Shown here: positions 9,017 to 20,798 of the stretch, in pieces
Layout: the number at the start of each line of letters is the position of its first letter
How positions within the stretch are numbered: the first letter of the stretch is position 1
NCBI GenBank assembly: GCA_022605425.2
Contig: CM061247.1
Coordinates: forward strand, 380,001-444,000
From: Hamiltosporidium tvaerminnensis
Taxonomy: Eukaryota > Microsporidia > Dubosqiidae
Direction: 5' to 3'
Length of the DNA: 64,000 nucleotides
The notes under the pieces: model-generated
Seen by the model: the letters and a program-made list of their open reading frames with translations, nothing else
Told to the model about the DNA's origin: nothing
Databases searched by the model: none
Position numbers and translations under genes: made by a program

Positions 9017-10882
9017 TTATTTTCTTAAAATTTTGCCTAATTTATTGATAAAATGATTGATTTTGGTTTTATACGATTTTAATGATTCTTCTATTAATTT
9101 TTTTATATGTAAATTGGCTTGAAAATCGTCTTTTTCAAGGTTTAAGTATTTTTTTAAAAATTTAAATATGATTTCTGATTTATAATTACAAAATGGATTT
9201 TTTTGTAATATCTGAATATAAAAATATATTTTCTGTGTGTTTTTACGTAATTTATTATATATTTTTTGACACAAATCTATGAATTTTGAATATAATAACA
9301 GATTATTCTTAAAGAAATAACTTACTTCTGGTAATATAACTATTTTCGGAGGAAAAGGTTTTGGATCTTTACCAAAAATATAACTAAAATCAATATGAAA
9401 TATTTGACCGGAGTTATGAAATAACATGTTATCTCTATTTCTATCACCAATACCTAACAAATATGTTATTATAGTATATGCTGCTAAACTTTCAATAAAT
9501 AAATTCATATTTGTATTACTTTGGAATAAAAAATTTTTTAAAGATGAAAACTTTAAAATTAATTCATCAATATTAAATGTTTCAGGAATATATTCTATAA
9601 TACCTTCATTTATATTTAAAGGAAGAACTTTATACGTTATCAAAGGTATTTTTATTATCGAAGAAAAATAATTTATTAATGATACAATTATGTAATCATT
9701 TCTAAGATCGCATCCTTTTTTATAGATTATTTTATAAACACCTTTAGAACTTATAAATGGTATTATTAAGGGAAATGTAGAAGATTGGAATATTTCAATA
9801 TTTTTATAATCTATTTCATATAATAATATCTTGTGATCAAAAGGACTCACTGTGGATATTTCTTTTATAAAAGACTTGTTTGAACTTAAATATCCTTTAA
9901 GATTATCCAATCTAGAGGTTTTACTGTAAAAGGAATTTTTTTCAGTTATTTTGTAAATAAAATTCATTTTTTTGAATAATTTCTTTAAATTAAGTAATTT
10001 ATTAAACAATTTTAATTTTGAAAATAAAAGTTTTTTACTTTTACTTGATTTTACAGTTAAATTTTTACAATAGTTATCTTTTTCTTTAAATTTCTCAAAA
10101 ATATTATTAAATATTTTCTTTACTTTATTCTTCTCTAAAATATTCTCTTCTAAACAAAATTTTAAACAAAAATATATATTGATGATTTGAATTTGATCGA
10201 TTATAAAAATATTAAATCTTTTCGAAATCAAAATACCGGTTAAAAGATTTTGACACATATTTTTAGGTAGTTTATACTTTTTGTTTGGAATGCATAGATT
10301 TTTAGAATATAAATATTTCAAAGTCATTAATAAATATAAATTAGATTCATAATCTAGCACCCTGCTTCTTTTTAAGATGAAGTTTATTGTCGATAATTTT
10401 TTTCTGACCTTTAAAATATTATCTTCGTTATTCAAATATATTGCATTTGAACTTTTTTTTAAATAATATACTTCGAAAATGTCGATCGTAGATTTAATAA
10501 TTTTCTTTTTTATTGTAATGAGACATATATTTTGTTCTTTTGTGGATAATATTTGAAGAATGTCTAATAATAAGGATATGGTTATACTTTCAGAATAATT
10601 TTTGCAGTTTTTAGTTTCTAGAATGAATATACGAGAAATACTTTTTCTAAAATATCTATAAACAAATATTATGTTTAATCTTGATTTAGTAGAAAGTAAG
10701 AAAATATTTTTAATTGGTGTTTTTGTAGAAATTATTCTATTATGTGTATCAGTAGTCTTATAAAAAATATATTTAGCTAAAATAGTATATTTAGATAAAA
10801 AATTTGCTTTTTCATTTAGAGAATACGGAATTTCTTTTATAAAAGTAGAATTAGTGAGTATTTCAGAACTGATATTTATCAT
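9017..10882 (-). CDS. VPS34: Class III phosphatidylinositol 3-kinase (VPS34-like), divergent catalytic loop
   Basis: VPS34 makes PI3P on endosomal and autophagic membranes. The 621-residue protein is shorter than the usual 870-890, and I cannot recognise the N-terminal C2 domain. The kinase domain is clear: a P-loop block at 381-396 (KKGCDLRND), TYKVLPLNINEG, a catalytic loop at 480-485, an activation segment at 498-508 (DFSYIFGKDPKPFPP, the class III-specific DPKP.PP) and a C-terminal amphipathic helix like that of VPS34. The catalytic loop reads DRNRDN where the family has DRHxxN, and the activation motif reads DFS instead of DFG. Both differences are in the DNA (AAT instead of a His codon). 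The enzyme may therefore be altered or inactive. Start is the ATG at 10882. Confidence 0.88.
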   Translation of the reverse strand: MINISSEILTNSTFIKEIPYSLNEKANFLSKYTILAKYIFYKTTDTHNRIISTKTPIKNIFLLSTKSRLNIIFVYRYFRKSISRIFILETKNCKNYSESITISLLLDILQILSTKEQNICLITIKKKIIKSTIDIFEVYYLKKSSNAIYLNNEDNILKVRKKLSTINFILKRSRVLDYESNLYLLMTLKYLYSKNLCIPNKKYKLPKNMCQNLLTGILISKRFNIFIIDQIQIINIYFCLKFCLEENILEKNKVKKIFNNIFEKFKEKDNYCKNLTVKSSKSKKLLFSKLKLFNKLLNLKKLFKKMNFIYKITEKNSFYSKTSRLDNLKGYLSSNKSFIKEISTVSPFDHKILLYEIDYKNIEIFQSSTFPLIIPFISSKGVYKIIYKKGCDLRNDYIIVSLINYFSSIIKIPLITYKVLPLNINEGIIEYIPETFNIDELILKFSSLKNFLFQSNTNMNLFIESLAAYTIITYLLGIGDRNRDNMLFHNSGQIFHIDFSYIFGKDPKPFPPKIVILPEVSYFFKNNLLLYSKFIDLCQKIYNKLRKNTQKIYFYIQILQKNPFCNYKSEIIFKFLKKYLNLEKDDFQANLHIKKLIEESLKSYKTKINHFINKLGKILRK

Positions 10883-12615
10883 GAAGTTTAAGAAACCGAA
10901 TTTGGTTTTATTTCAAATATGAAACTTGTTTTATATATTTTAAATTTGTTTAAGTCATGGTTCAAGTAAGTATAAGTAGTATAAGATTATTCATTTAAGG
11001 ATCCATTATCTGTTCTCAAATCGTTATTATTGTTAAAGTAGTAATTTACATATGATGGATTGATTTACTAAATATTCTTCTCGATAGAAAAGTTCATATT
11101 CAATCAATTTCTAAAATTTTTATATCTAATTTCAAATTTAATAAATACATATACTATCTAAACTATGAATATACGGACCAATCACTCATAAATCCGAGAT
11201 ATATCAGTTTAAAATAAACAAATTTAAAATTAAAAAGATGTTTCAAAAGTCAAGAAGTAAAATTAAGATTATAACATGAATCGTGAAGTAAAAGTATTCG
11301 GTTTAATCGAAAAAATGAGGAATTTTCGAAATTTGATATTAGACACAAAAAACGAGTTTGTGTGAAAGAGAACAGACCTAAAAAATCATAAAACATTAGT
11401 CAGTGACATAATATGTAGGCTTCCATTTGTTCATCCAAGACACCAAGAGATAAAATATGACTGCAATAAATTTATTAAGATTACAAGTAAATAGGTTAGT
11501 AATGGTACACCTAATAAATTTAAAAATACATCGCAAAGATGGCTCTAAATTGTTGTAGATGATAAGATAAGCCATTAAACTCTGTTATTCAAGGAATCGA
11601 CTCTTGATTTAAATCCTATATTAATATAATCACCTATGTGAAAACATGAGATGGTATTATAAACACCTTAAAATGCATCATCTTATAAAATTCAATGTCT
11701 GATCCATAGAGTGTAATAAATCGAAACAATATTTTGTAAAAAGACTTTAAAAGTAATATTATTCATTCGACAAGATAACTTAAATCATAGCCGAATAACA
11801 ATTTGACTTAACAAAAAAACATCACTGTATGATATAAAAAGAAACGAAGGGCACATTCAGGAAATATTCACATTAAAAATTAGTATCTTCTAAAAGACAG
11901 TTCAAAATTAATTTTTATCTAAAATATTGAGCCTTTTATTTTGACTTCTACAAATTTAGATAAAGATCGCTAAAAAAAATTAAAGTTTAAAGATCTTTGA
12001 TGAAAATGACAAAAAGGTCTATGAGGTACAATAAATACAAAGAAAATAACAAAATAGCATTTAAATTTTCAATAATGGGTTTTCAGAAAATATATTTGAA
12101 CATATTAAGAACATAGAGGAATTTCTTCGAAAATATTCCAGCAGATTTGATAATCGAAATTGAATATAGGCAATTACTCAATATAGACTACAAATTTTTT
12201 TTCCTAACTTATATATTTAAAGGATAATTTTAGTTTAAATTTGCAATCTAACTTATAATCCAGAGATGAAATAATATAAATATACAATTGCACTATAAAT
12301 ATATCTAAGTAGTAATTTAAAAAGAAAATTATGAAGTTATAACTTAGACAGTTACTTTAACCCTATTTAGTACTTAAATAATATTTAAATAAAATACAGC
12401 TAAATGCAAAAATACAATGAAAAAAATGATTATTTTAATTAAGAAAACATTATTTTAAAAATCAGACCGTTTAATATTTTCATTTGGAAATTTTTGATCG
12501 CGTTTTTAAAACAAAGGCAAATAAGAATAAACAATTTTAATTTTTCGAGTAAGCAAATAAAACATTTTTTTTCAAGAAAATAAATACGCGATATTGTAAA
12601 TATTTAATTTATCTT
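10883..12615. other. 1.7-kb intergenic region, no gene recognised
   Basis: This stretch has somewhat less extreme AT content than other spacers, but all six frames are closed every few codons. It may be decayed transposon DNA; I could not match it to any repeat in the window. A GTAAGT after ATGGTTCAA at about 10955-10970 was examined as an intron donor and leads to no gene. Confidence 0.4.
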
Positions 12616-13935
12616 TTAAAAAACAATTGTTTTATTAATAAAATCAATATCGACTGAAATGTGTTTTTTTAAACGTTCTTGATTTGTTTCTATCCAATCT
12701 TTACAAATATTAGAATCTGTTTGTCTTATAAATAGATATGCGACTAAACTCAATTCTATATTTTCATTAGAAATATATTCTTGAATTTTATCAAAAATAC
12801 TTTTTATACTTTTATGATTTCCAAAATCTTTATAGGAATTAAAAGTTATTAAGCATATATAATACATAATAGAAGGAGAGTTGGTTTTTATAAATTTAGG
12901 ATATAAAAATTCAACTATAAACTGGTTATAAGTCCAATCCCAATCCATAAAATTACAAATAAGTTTAATCGATGCACCAATTAATAGAGCCTCATTATTT
13001 AAATTACCATTCTCGAATATCGGTACTTCTTTAACAAGTTCCATACAATAGCTTTCGATCGAAAATATTTCAAGTTTCAAATTTATATTTTCAGATATTT
13101 TATTTAGAATTTTCAAAATATTTTCATAGCTTTTAAAAATTTTAATATCAACAGCCACTTGAAATGATAATATTTTTTTAATCGTTTTTATAAAAATGGA
13201 ATTAGGATTTGATTCTAATAGAAAAGGATAGCAATAGAATATATATAAAACAGGTTCTTTTATAAATATTATAATGTCATGTAAAATCGATTCCTTAAGC
13301 TCATCATTTTTTAATGTACTTAATACAGTAACAACCGAATATATATCTCTAGGTTTCCACTTTTCCAAATTTGAAAATAAATATTTTATGATTCCTTTCA
13401 AATTATTTTCTACAAAAACGATTAACTGTTTCGGAATAAATATTTCTTTATATTTTTCTAAAGGTTCTGATACTTGTAGATTCGAACACACATATACGAA
13501 TTCTTCTAATGACATATTTGTTTTTATCTGAGGCGGAGAAGCTTTTTTTTCACAGAATATTTCTAAAATATCATCTACAGATGTTTTATATGGCAAATTA
13601 TTATCTTTCAGTTCGAATAATTCATTATCTTCAAAATTATGATTTTTTATTTCATCATCGTTGGTTTTGAATGTTTCGGTTTCTTGTAAATAATTTTTAA
13701 TTATATTTTGAGGATTGTTGTCAAAATTAGATGTGACAGATTCATCTTCTATAATAGAATCTTTAAAAAATGAGTTTTTAACAGGAATATCATCTTCTAT
13801 AGATTTATTTGAATATTTACTTCCTCTTTCTCTTTTTAATTCTGCTAATAATATTTCGATCAATAATTCTTTATCTGCTAATTCTTTTTCTAATTTTTTT
13901 ATTTTAAGAATGGCTTCGTATAACTTTTTATCCAT
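12616..13935 (-). CDS. Hypothetical protein: N-terminal coiled coil, helical C-terminal domain
   Basis: I do not recognise this 439-residue protein. Residues 1-40 form a heptad-rich coiled coil (KLYEAILKIKKLEKELADKE). Residues 45-130 are acidic and Asn-rich, probably disordered. From about 140 to the end the sequence is predicted helical, with regular hydrophobic spacing that suggests a helical-repeat fold. A segment near 325-350 (ALLIGASIKLICNFMDWDW) vaguely recalls helical subunits of elongation-type complexes, but this is too weak for a name. The start ATG at 13935 is the first in frame. The frame is intact and its composition matches neighbouring genes, so it is probably a real gene. Confidence 0.75.
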   Translation of the reverse strand: MDKKLYEAILKIKKLEKELADKELLIEILLAELKRERGSKYSNKSIEDDIPVKNSFFKDSIIEDESVTSNFDNNPQNIIKNYLQETETFKTNDDEIKNHNFEDNELFELKDNNLPYKTSVDDILEIFCEKKASPPQIKTNMSLEEFVYVCSNLQVSEPLEKYKEIFIPKQLIVFVENNLKGIIKYLFSNLEKWKPRDIYSVVTVLSTLKNDELKESILHDIIIFIKEPVLYIFYCYPFLLESNPNSIFIKTIKKILSFQVAVDIKIFKSYENILKILNKISENINLKLEIFSIESYCMELVKEVPIFENGNLNNEALLIGASIKLICNFMDWDWTYNQFIVEFLYPKFIKTNSPSIMYYICLITFNSYKDFGNHKSIKSIFDKIQEYISNENIELSLVAYLFIRQTDSNICKDWIETNQERLKKHISVDIDFINKTIVF

Positions 13936-14278
13936 GGTATTTTAAAAAATGAAATTTAAATTAAAAAATTCTTACTATTTTTCGAAAAAATCAAAAATAA
14001 TGTATTTTTATTTCCAACAAGAAATATAGCTTGGATAAAAATGAAATAATAAATTTTATAAAATAAGAAAAATACAACTTTTAATTTTCATATGAAGATA
14101 CTTGATTTATTTTATTTTTTGAGATCGTGAGGGCAAGAGGACTTGGAATAAGTAAGTAAAGTTAATTTCATTTTCTTTCATATGATTTTTATTATTTTAT
14201 TTTTTTTAGAAATTGGGTTTTCAAACATTTCGATTTGAGTTTAGATGATTTAAAGCAAAAATATAAGTTAATTAATGA
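13936..14278. other. Intergenic spacer
   Basis: AT-rich with no gene. A GTAAGT at about 14151 followed by a T-rich tract and TTTTTTTAG at about 14209 looks intron-like on the plus strand, but neither flank encodes a recognisable protein. Confidence 0.4.
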
Positions 14279-14899
14279 TTATTCTTTCAGTTTAAAAATT
14301 CCTAAAAATATTTTTTCTATTTTTTTAGGAATCACGTGCGTTCCGAAAAAAGTCACAAATTCTACGTTTTGTTTGTAAAAATACCTCAAAATAAAATGAG
14401 AATAAATTCCAATAAAATATGGAATCTGTCCATCAAATAAACCATGGATCATCATAAGATTTTGTTTTGTTGTATTTGAATATTCTAATTTCATTGGTAA
14501 ATAACCAGAGAGCATAATAACTTTCTTAAAAACAAAATCTGTATTTAGAGCAACGTATGAAGCCATTGCAGCACCCTGTGAAAAACCAACGAGAACGACT
14601 TTTGAGGGATGAAAATTATGTGAATTAATTTCAAAAAGTATTCTATTTTTTGAAGTTTGAAATCCATTGATATCAGACCTATCAAAAATACTATAAGAAT
14701 TTAAACTATACCAAGCATTCACTATTTCATTGCCATATATTCTTACCTTTTTTCTATCAGAATCCAGAAATATGAATTTCACGAATTCTAGCTTCTTAGC
14801 AATCGAAGTAAATGAATATGAAATTTCTGAAGAAGAACTGTTTAATCCATGTAAAATTATACATAAAAAATCTTTTGCTTTAGAGTTGAATATTATCAT
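14279..14899 (-). CDS. Acyl-protein thioesterase / phospholipase-carboxylesterase family hydrolase
   Basis: This is an alpha/beta hydrolase of the APT1/carboxylesterase family, which removes palmitate from proteins or cleaves lysophospholipids; the actual substrate is unknown. In the 206-residue product the oxyanion block is ILHGLNSSSSE (15-25), the nucleophile is Ser107 in GFSQGAAMAS, the acid is Asp156 in HGLFDGQIP and the base is His188 in FGTHVIP, so the triad is complete. The ATG at 14899 was chosen; an upstream TTG in frame would add five residues. The family is usually about 220-230 residues, so this is a compact form. It lies downstream of, and on the same strand as, a degraded retroelement. 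Confidence 0.85.
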   Translation of the reverse strand: MIIFNSKAKDFLCIILHGLNSSSSEISYSFTSIAKKLEFVKFIFLDSDRKKVRIYGNEIVNAWYSLNSYSIFDRSDINGFQTSKNRILFEINSHNFHPSKVVLVGFSQGAAMASYVALNTDFVFKKVIMLSGYLPMKLEYSNTTKQNLMMIHGLFDGQIPYFIGIYSHFILRYFYKQNVEFVTFFGTHVIPKKIEKIFLGIFKLKE

Positions 14900-15354
14900 A
14901 CAAAAAGAAAACAAAGTGTTAAAGATAAAACGTATTAATAAAACTGCAACAAAATTTCAAAGTTTCAAGTTTTATTAATTAAAGTTTAAGAGGGCCTATG
15001 ATTGAATTTAAATGTTTTTTTATAAATTTTAGCGTTAAATATTTGTCTTACCGATCTCATAGACAGAATCTTTGGTAAACTAGTAAAACAAAGATATATT
15101 TTGAGGAATTTAAACCCAAAGATATATTATTTATTATATATTAGGTTTGATATTTAAACTATTAAAACATATATAAATTGGCTTGATTATTGTATTGATA
15201 ATTTAAACTTAGGTCAAATAAAATTGTTATTCTTCAAATATATAGTGTTTTTCTAATTATCAATTCTATTCATTATTTGATATATTAAATGGTTCATCAA
15301 CTCATATGTTAAAACTTGAAATTTATCTAACTTCCAGTTTAAGTATTTTTGACT
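14900..15354. other. Intergenic spacer
   Basis: AT-rich sequence upstream of the thioesterase-like gene, up to the decayed 3' end of retroelement copy C. No gene or ordered repeat is visible. Confidence 0.4.
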
Positions 15355-18300
15355 TCTTTACTTAGTTATTTCTCTTCTTCCCACCGTTTTTCAATCTTTT
15401 CGCATATTCGGCATGAAGTTGATCGTTTTCTTATGTTTTTTTTGTTTGTATTGTATGATCTGAATTCCGAGGTTCGATATTTGGTGTTCTTATTGATTGA
15501 ATTGTTTCTTTCTTGTTGTTAGTATTTTTGAAATTGCATATTTATCCGACATTCTGTAGGGCAACTAGTGATTCTTTCAATCGAATTAATTTGGATTTTT
15601 TTCTTTTATCGATTTCCTTTCTCGTTAAAATAGCATGTTTCGACTGATTTTTGTGCACTTTCGATAAAATTTAGTCCGAATTATTACTCATATTTATAAC
15701 GAATACAAATACATCTTATGGTATATACCTACGTATATATCCCGCTTATACTTTAACATGTTATCATATAATGCACAGATACGGTGTCTTTACTAATTGG
15801 GGAGATAGTATTACTCCCTTTTTTGTCTTCGATTTAAAAACGTTTAAGCAAGCTTATAAAATTAAACTAGTCCAGATGAATGTGTTAATATCAGATTACC
15901 CATTTAGTAAATATATTTTATCAATCATTTCGAATTTACATATTGATCTTATTCTTATATTTGATATTACTTACAAAAGATTTTCATGAAATCTGAGCCA
16001 GAAGAGTGCTTTTTTTGTTTCATACAGTTTAATTTATATTTATGACTGGTATAGAAATGTATACAGATAGATAAATTCATTTTGAGGATTGTTTTGCTCG
16101 AGAATTTTTAAAACATCGAATATCTAAATGTTTTTGTTCAAAGATCAAAACCATGCTAAAATTTATTTTAATTCTAGGAATATATTGATATCTTTGGTAT
16201 AGAAAAACGTGCTTTGTCTCGTTGCCTATATTTGCTTACTTTAGACTTCCAGAAAAAATACTATTCATCCTCGACTTTTTTTCCCGAAAATATAATGTAA
16301 TTAAATTTTTCGCTTTTCTATTTTATTCTATTAATTGCTAATTAAATCTCATCCGAATATTTTTTTCTAACTTTTCCCTATAACTTCAATTTTATTTTTA
16401 AGAGGCCTTTTTTATGTGCCAACTTAGTTTTATTTGTATTTTTCTGCTTTAGGATTGATGCTTTTCGAGTTTATAGTTTTTTAATTATTCCCAGACATAC
16501 CAGATTTGCAAGAGAATATGTTCCCTCTGAACTCAATATTTGTAAGACCCCTTTCCAAGTTCTATTCACAACAGATATAGACGCTCTTTAATCCAGCATC
16601 GAGATCTACTTTATTCTTTACTAACACAGCACTAACTGTATCATATAACTCGGAGAAGCTGGTCTTTATGTTTTACTACTCCTATATGATAAATTACTGA
16701 CAATATCGCATGTTGATTTATTGCATAATATAATTTGGTTGCATCTAGTCTAATGTAACAAAGTTCGGTAGTCTTGTTATTAGTCATGTCTGTATATATT
16801 CAGATGAGCTACGTGTTTGATTTTCTTTGCTACCTCCAAATTTTCTCATATATTTATAACCACTAATATTTTCTAGAAAAGTAGCAGTATCTTCGCACCA
16901 TGTATCACTGTAATTAAATGGGCGTTGATTGATTATAAATCAATGATTTCTAAAAATTCACCTTTCCTGGAGAAGATTTAAATTTTAACGTGTCTAAGCC
17001 AAAGAACTTAGAACATGCAATAAAAAGCTATGATTATTAGTATCAAAATAGCATTTGTCTATATTGTAAATGTTATGAACTTCTCACAAGTTTGCTAAAA
17101 CCGATCTAAACTTAATCTACTAAGAAAACGTTACAAAATATTACCGTATTATTGCTTTCATATTTTCCGTACTTATGATTTTTTAAGCTCCATGTAAATA
17201 TTGACTTTTTTGATATAGTATCTTGATGAATTTCAATCTCAGAGTAGGTAAATCAAGAAGTAATGGATTGCTTTAAAACGCATGACTACTAGCCCATTCT
17301 CATTCGAAATTAATTTTGGTAGCCTGAATATTTTTTCTATGTTCATATTCAAGAAATTTATCACATTAGTTGAATTTGCATTCTGCACGCTTCTGAGAGT
17401 ATTAAATATAATTTATAAAATCCCACTTTCTTTTTCACTTGGAAGAACAATTTTTGCCACATAGCTTGCCGTTTACTTTCAGATGATAAAAATTCAAATA
17501 ATTGTCTTTATTTAGGGACTCCTTGTAGTAATTCTTATAAAATTAAAATATTTACGCCAGCAGTAGAATCAATACATCTGAGGTATACGTTCTAATCATA
17601 GTACTTTCACAATATCATAAAAATATTTCCGAAGAAGTAAAGTTTCTTATGCTAAAATTGAGATACAATCTATTATAGAGCTTTCTAAATGAATAGCCAA
17701 TCAATGATATCTAAAAAGTTTAATGTAAAAGAAACATGGCTTGTGAATTAACTAAATTAAACAATATCTGACAATTATCATGCTTAGCTATACCATCATT
17801 TTCGTTTGCACCATTAACAAAAAGGTCACAATTTCATCACGGTTAGCCCTATGCTTATATTTATGATGCTAGGATAACTCAAGTAAAATCATCCACTGTC
17901 ATTTTAACCATAAGTACTCTTTCAAAGTCGCTTCCTATTTATATCATCGTACGTTTTCGATTTAGAAACCCCGAAACTCATTATTTCTAATTAAGCACCG
18001 AAAAGTCGATTTATACTGCTCAAGTTAACATTAAACACTCTCAAATGTTTTTTAAGGATTTTAATTTCCAAAGGTGGTTTTACTTGCTTATAGGCCGTTT
18101 CAGTGTGATCTTTAAAAATAATAACTTGGAGATATTATTGCTCCCTTTGTTTACCTTCCAAACAGAGATAGACCTCTTTTTGGTTTTGACTCTTCATATA
18201 ATACCTGCATCTTGTAGATATGGCAGTAAAGGTAAATAAACAAAGTGCATATGATTCAGCCTGTTTGGCGGCTTGCTTTTTAATGAAATCCGGGATCTTT

Positions 18301-18960
18301 GGATCAACCAGTTCCCTTAAGATTTTTGAGTTACGATCATAGATTTCCTAAAATTTTCTCATCCAATGGTTCTTTTATAAATTGCAAAACATTACTCATA
18401 GTAATATCCAAGCGGGTATATCGCCCATAAAACATAGTATTGAGACAAGCACTGTTTCTGCAGGTCGTTTCATCCTTTTCTGATCCTAGTCTCATTTCGC
18501 CTTTCTATCTGGACTGTTTAACGCATCGAGATTTGTAGCCCAACCGAATTTTTCATTCTAGTATTCGTAAAGCCTTTTCCAGTCGTTTTAAGGCAATCCT
18601 CAAAAACTTGTCTGCAATGCAAAAAATATTTTTCGAAGCCATTCTTCTGAGGTTAATGTTAATGAGATGACTATTGTACGCACTTCCATGAACCGGTTGC
18701 CTTCGGGAACAGCTAGGGTATAAGTATTTCTCCATGTCGTTATATTTTCTCGCACACCGAGACTTTAACTGAAGAATAAAGTGATGTATTAGGCAAATAT
18801 AAGGCGCCAAGTCCATACTCTCTGTATCATTGCATGTTTAGATCGGATGTAGATGTTTTGCTTTTTTAATAGTGAAAAGGGGTAATAAATTCAAAGTAGG
18901 TGCTGTTAATACATTTGCTTCGGGTTTTTTTTGCAAATAAACGTCGGTTGCAGCCCATAT
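15355..18960 (-). mobile_element. Non-LTR retrotransposon copy C, heavily decayed
   Basis: The DNA follows copy A collinearly over about 3.6 kb, with many substitutions and indels. Examples are the block at 16400-16500 (copy A 1300-1400), the block at 16580-16700 (copy A 1480-1600), the RT region at 17500-17700 and the 5' region at 18450-18720. All frames are broken; short open stretches such as 17282-17464 and 18553-18816 are remnants. It is much older than copies A and B. The boundaries are approximate, particularly at the 3' end near 15.36 kb. Confidence 0.72.
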
Positions 18961-19098
18961 TTTATCATTTTTTACTGTGCGCTTTTATTATTCCAATTTT
19001 ATTAGAATCAACAAAAAAAATATTGCCCTAAAAGAATAATATTTATCGGTAAAATAAATACAAAAATCGGAAGAAGTTTATTGAAGAAATAATTCTGG

Positions 19099-19797
19099 TT
19101 ATAACCCTTTTTTATCAGCAGACTCTTCTAATTTGAAGAGCGAGTTTTCAATATCATCCATTTTATTTTCTAATTGGCGAATTTCATCGGGTGTTAAGTA
19201 TCGATCTTTATATTCTCTTTTTAAGCAATCAAGTTCTTTCCGAAAATAAGCCAGGCGTTCCTCTACTTTAGTCTTTAGAGATTTTGAAGAACTTTTATCA
19301 GATCTTTTTTGTATATTTACAATCCTTTTCTCGGATCTAGAAATTCTATCATCTAATAAATGATACGCATCGTTCGGATTTGGCTTAGATTCTCCACGAG
19401 AAATATATATTTTTTTTTTGGTTTTACTGTGATGTCTAACTCTTCTATCTATGGTGCTCGAACTATCATCACTAGATCCTGTGCTATATCGAGAAGAAGA
19501 ATCATCTCTTCTATAATTTTCCGATCTTTTCGATCTAGACGAACCATATGCATCTTGTATAGGATAGGCAAAAAATATTTTATTGTTAGCTGATAGCAAA
19601 TCATCTTTCTCAAATAATAGTGTTAGTTCTTCTTTTGATTCTCTTTTAGCGGATTTAGCATATTTAACCAGAAGAAAAGCAAACATAGATACACCAATGG
19701 ACCCAAATATATTTCTAGATTTAGTTCTATTCATAAAATTCCAAGTATTCATGTATTTATATTTTATATTTGATAAATTAAAATACTTTTTTCTCAT
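19099..19797 (-). CDS. Hypothetical single-pass membrane protein, Ser/Arg-rich with C-terminal coiled coil
   Basis: The 232-residue protein is not recognised. Near residues 31-48 a hydrophobic helix (FGSIGVSMFAFLLVKY) is preceded by basic residues, consistent with an N-terminal membrane anchor. Residues 85-130 are rich in Ser, Arg and Asp (DDSSSRYSTGSSDDSSST). Residues 175-225 form a charged coiled coil containing YLTPDEIRQLENKMDDIE. The first ATG is at 19797; internal ATGs at residues 16 and 22 are alternatives. The anchor plus soluble coiled coil suggests a tethering role at an internal membrane, which is inference only. Confidence 0.65.
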   Translation of the reverse strand: MRKKYFNLSNIKYKYMNTWNFMNRTKSRNIFGSIGVSMFAFLLVKYAKSAKRESKEELTLLFEKDDLLSANNKIFFAYPIQDAYGSSRSKRSENYRRDDSSSRYSTGSSDDSSSTIDRRVRHHSKTKKKIYISRGESKPNPNDAYHLLDDRISRSEKRIVNIQKRSDKSSSKSLKTKVEERLAYFRKELDCLKREYKDRYLTPDEIRQLENKMDDIENSLFKLEESADKKGL

Positions 19798-20798
19798 TTA
19801 ATTAATCAGAAAAAATATTTTCGTTGATTAAAATACAAATTAAACTTGCAAATTAAATTAAATTTATTGTAGCCATTATTTATGAAAGATGTTTTTCAAA
19901 GATAATATTGTTAAAAAAGCTGTTTGCTCAAAATCAAAAATATTTAATAATTTAAAAACATCTCATTTCGTCTAAAGATATGATACATTAAAAAAAGAGT
20001 TAAATACACTTGTTTTATAATAGAACATATTAAATTTTAAAATTTTAGGCGGCAGAATTTTATTTAATTTAAATCCTAAAAAAATTAATTTATCAATTTG
20101 ATATTTAAAATTATTGTGTACAACTAAAAATTCTTAAAAACATTGAATTCTTTACTTTGTTTTTCTAAAAAATAGCTATTTTAATATCATTTTAAACTAT
20201 AAAAATAATAACTGCAAGTAAGAACATATTATTTGTCTTAGAACGTCTAAAATTGAAATTCAGATGTAAAATTTTTCATTTTTAATAAATTTTATATCGT
20301 GAAATGAAAAACTCAATAAAAACATACGAATTCTGTTATTCATTTCTCTAATCTTCACAAGAATTTTAAATTAATTTTTCTTTGTATTTTTTATAAATTT
20401 ATGATTTTAAGATTTCCATGATATATCCTAAATTTAATTTAATTTAATTTAATTTAATAAAATACAAATATGATATGTGATATATTATATATGATATATA
20501 AAATTACAATAATTTATAAAGATTTATAATTCTTCTTCCTAATTAAAAATATAAACAACCAACTTAGAATCTATTTATCTTTTTTAAATTTATAAATTTT
20601 CAAATATTTAAATTTTCTTCTTCCTAATTGAAAACATAAACAACCAACTTAGAATCTATTTATCTTTTTTAAATTTATAAATTTTCAAATATTTAAATTT
20701 TCTTCTTCCTAATTGAAAACATAAACAACCAACTTAGAATCTATATGTCTTTATTCAATAGAATATAAAAGTATATAAAAAAGTCAAAATATATTTAT
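19798..20798. other. AT-rich intergenic region with a tandem repeat at its right end
   Basis: No gene is seen. The region is over 80% AT by eye, has an AATTTAATTT run near 20430-20455, and ends with the 85-bp tandem array listed separately. Confidence 0.5.
20531..20750. repeat. 85-bp tandem repeat, about 2.6 copies
   Basis: TCTTCTTCCTAATT recurs at 20531, 20616 and 20701, an exact 85-bp period. The units are nearly identical, differing at positions such as AATTAAAAATAT versus AATTGAAAACAT. It lies just downstream of the 3' end of the propeller-like gene. Confidence 0.85.

Noticed and set aside
10950-11030. ATGGTTCAA followed by GTAAGT and an AAG acceptor, looking like a 5'-proximal intron
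   Set aside because: Joining the parts yields only about 16 codons before a stop and no recognisable protein.
14150-14212. GTAAGT...TTTTTTTAG as an intron on the plus strand
   Set aside because: Neither side codes for a recognisable protein, and the downstream open frame is antisense to the thioesterase-like gene.
15771-15989. 72-codon open stretch with an ATG
   Set aside because: It lies inside the decayed retroelement copy C and shows no domain or conservation.
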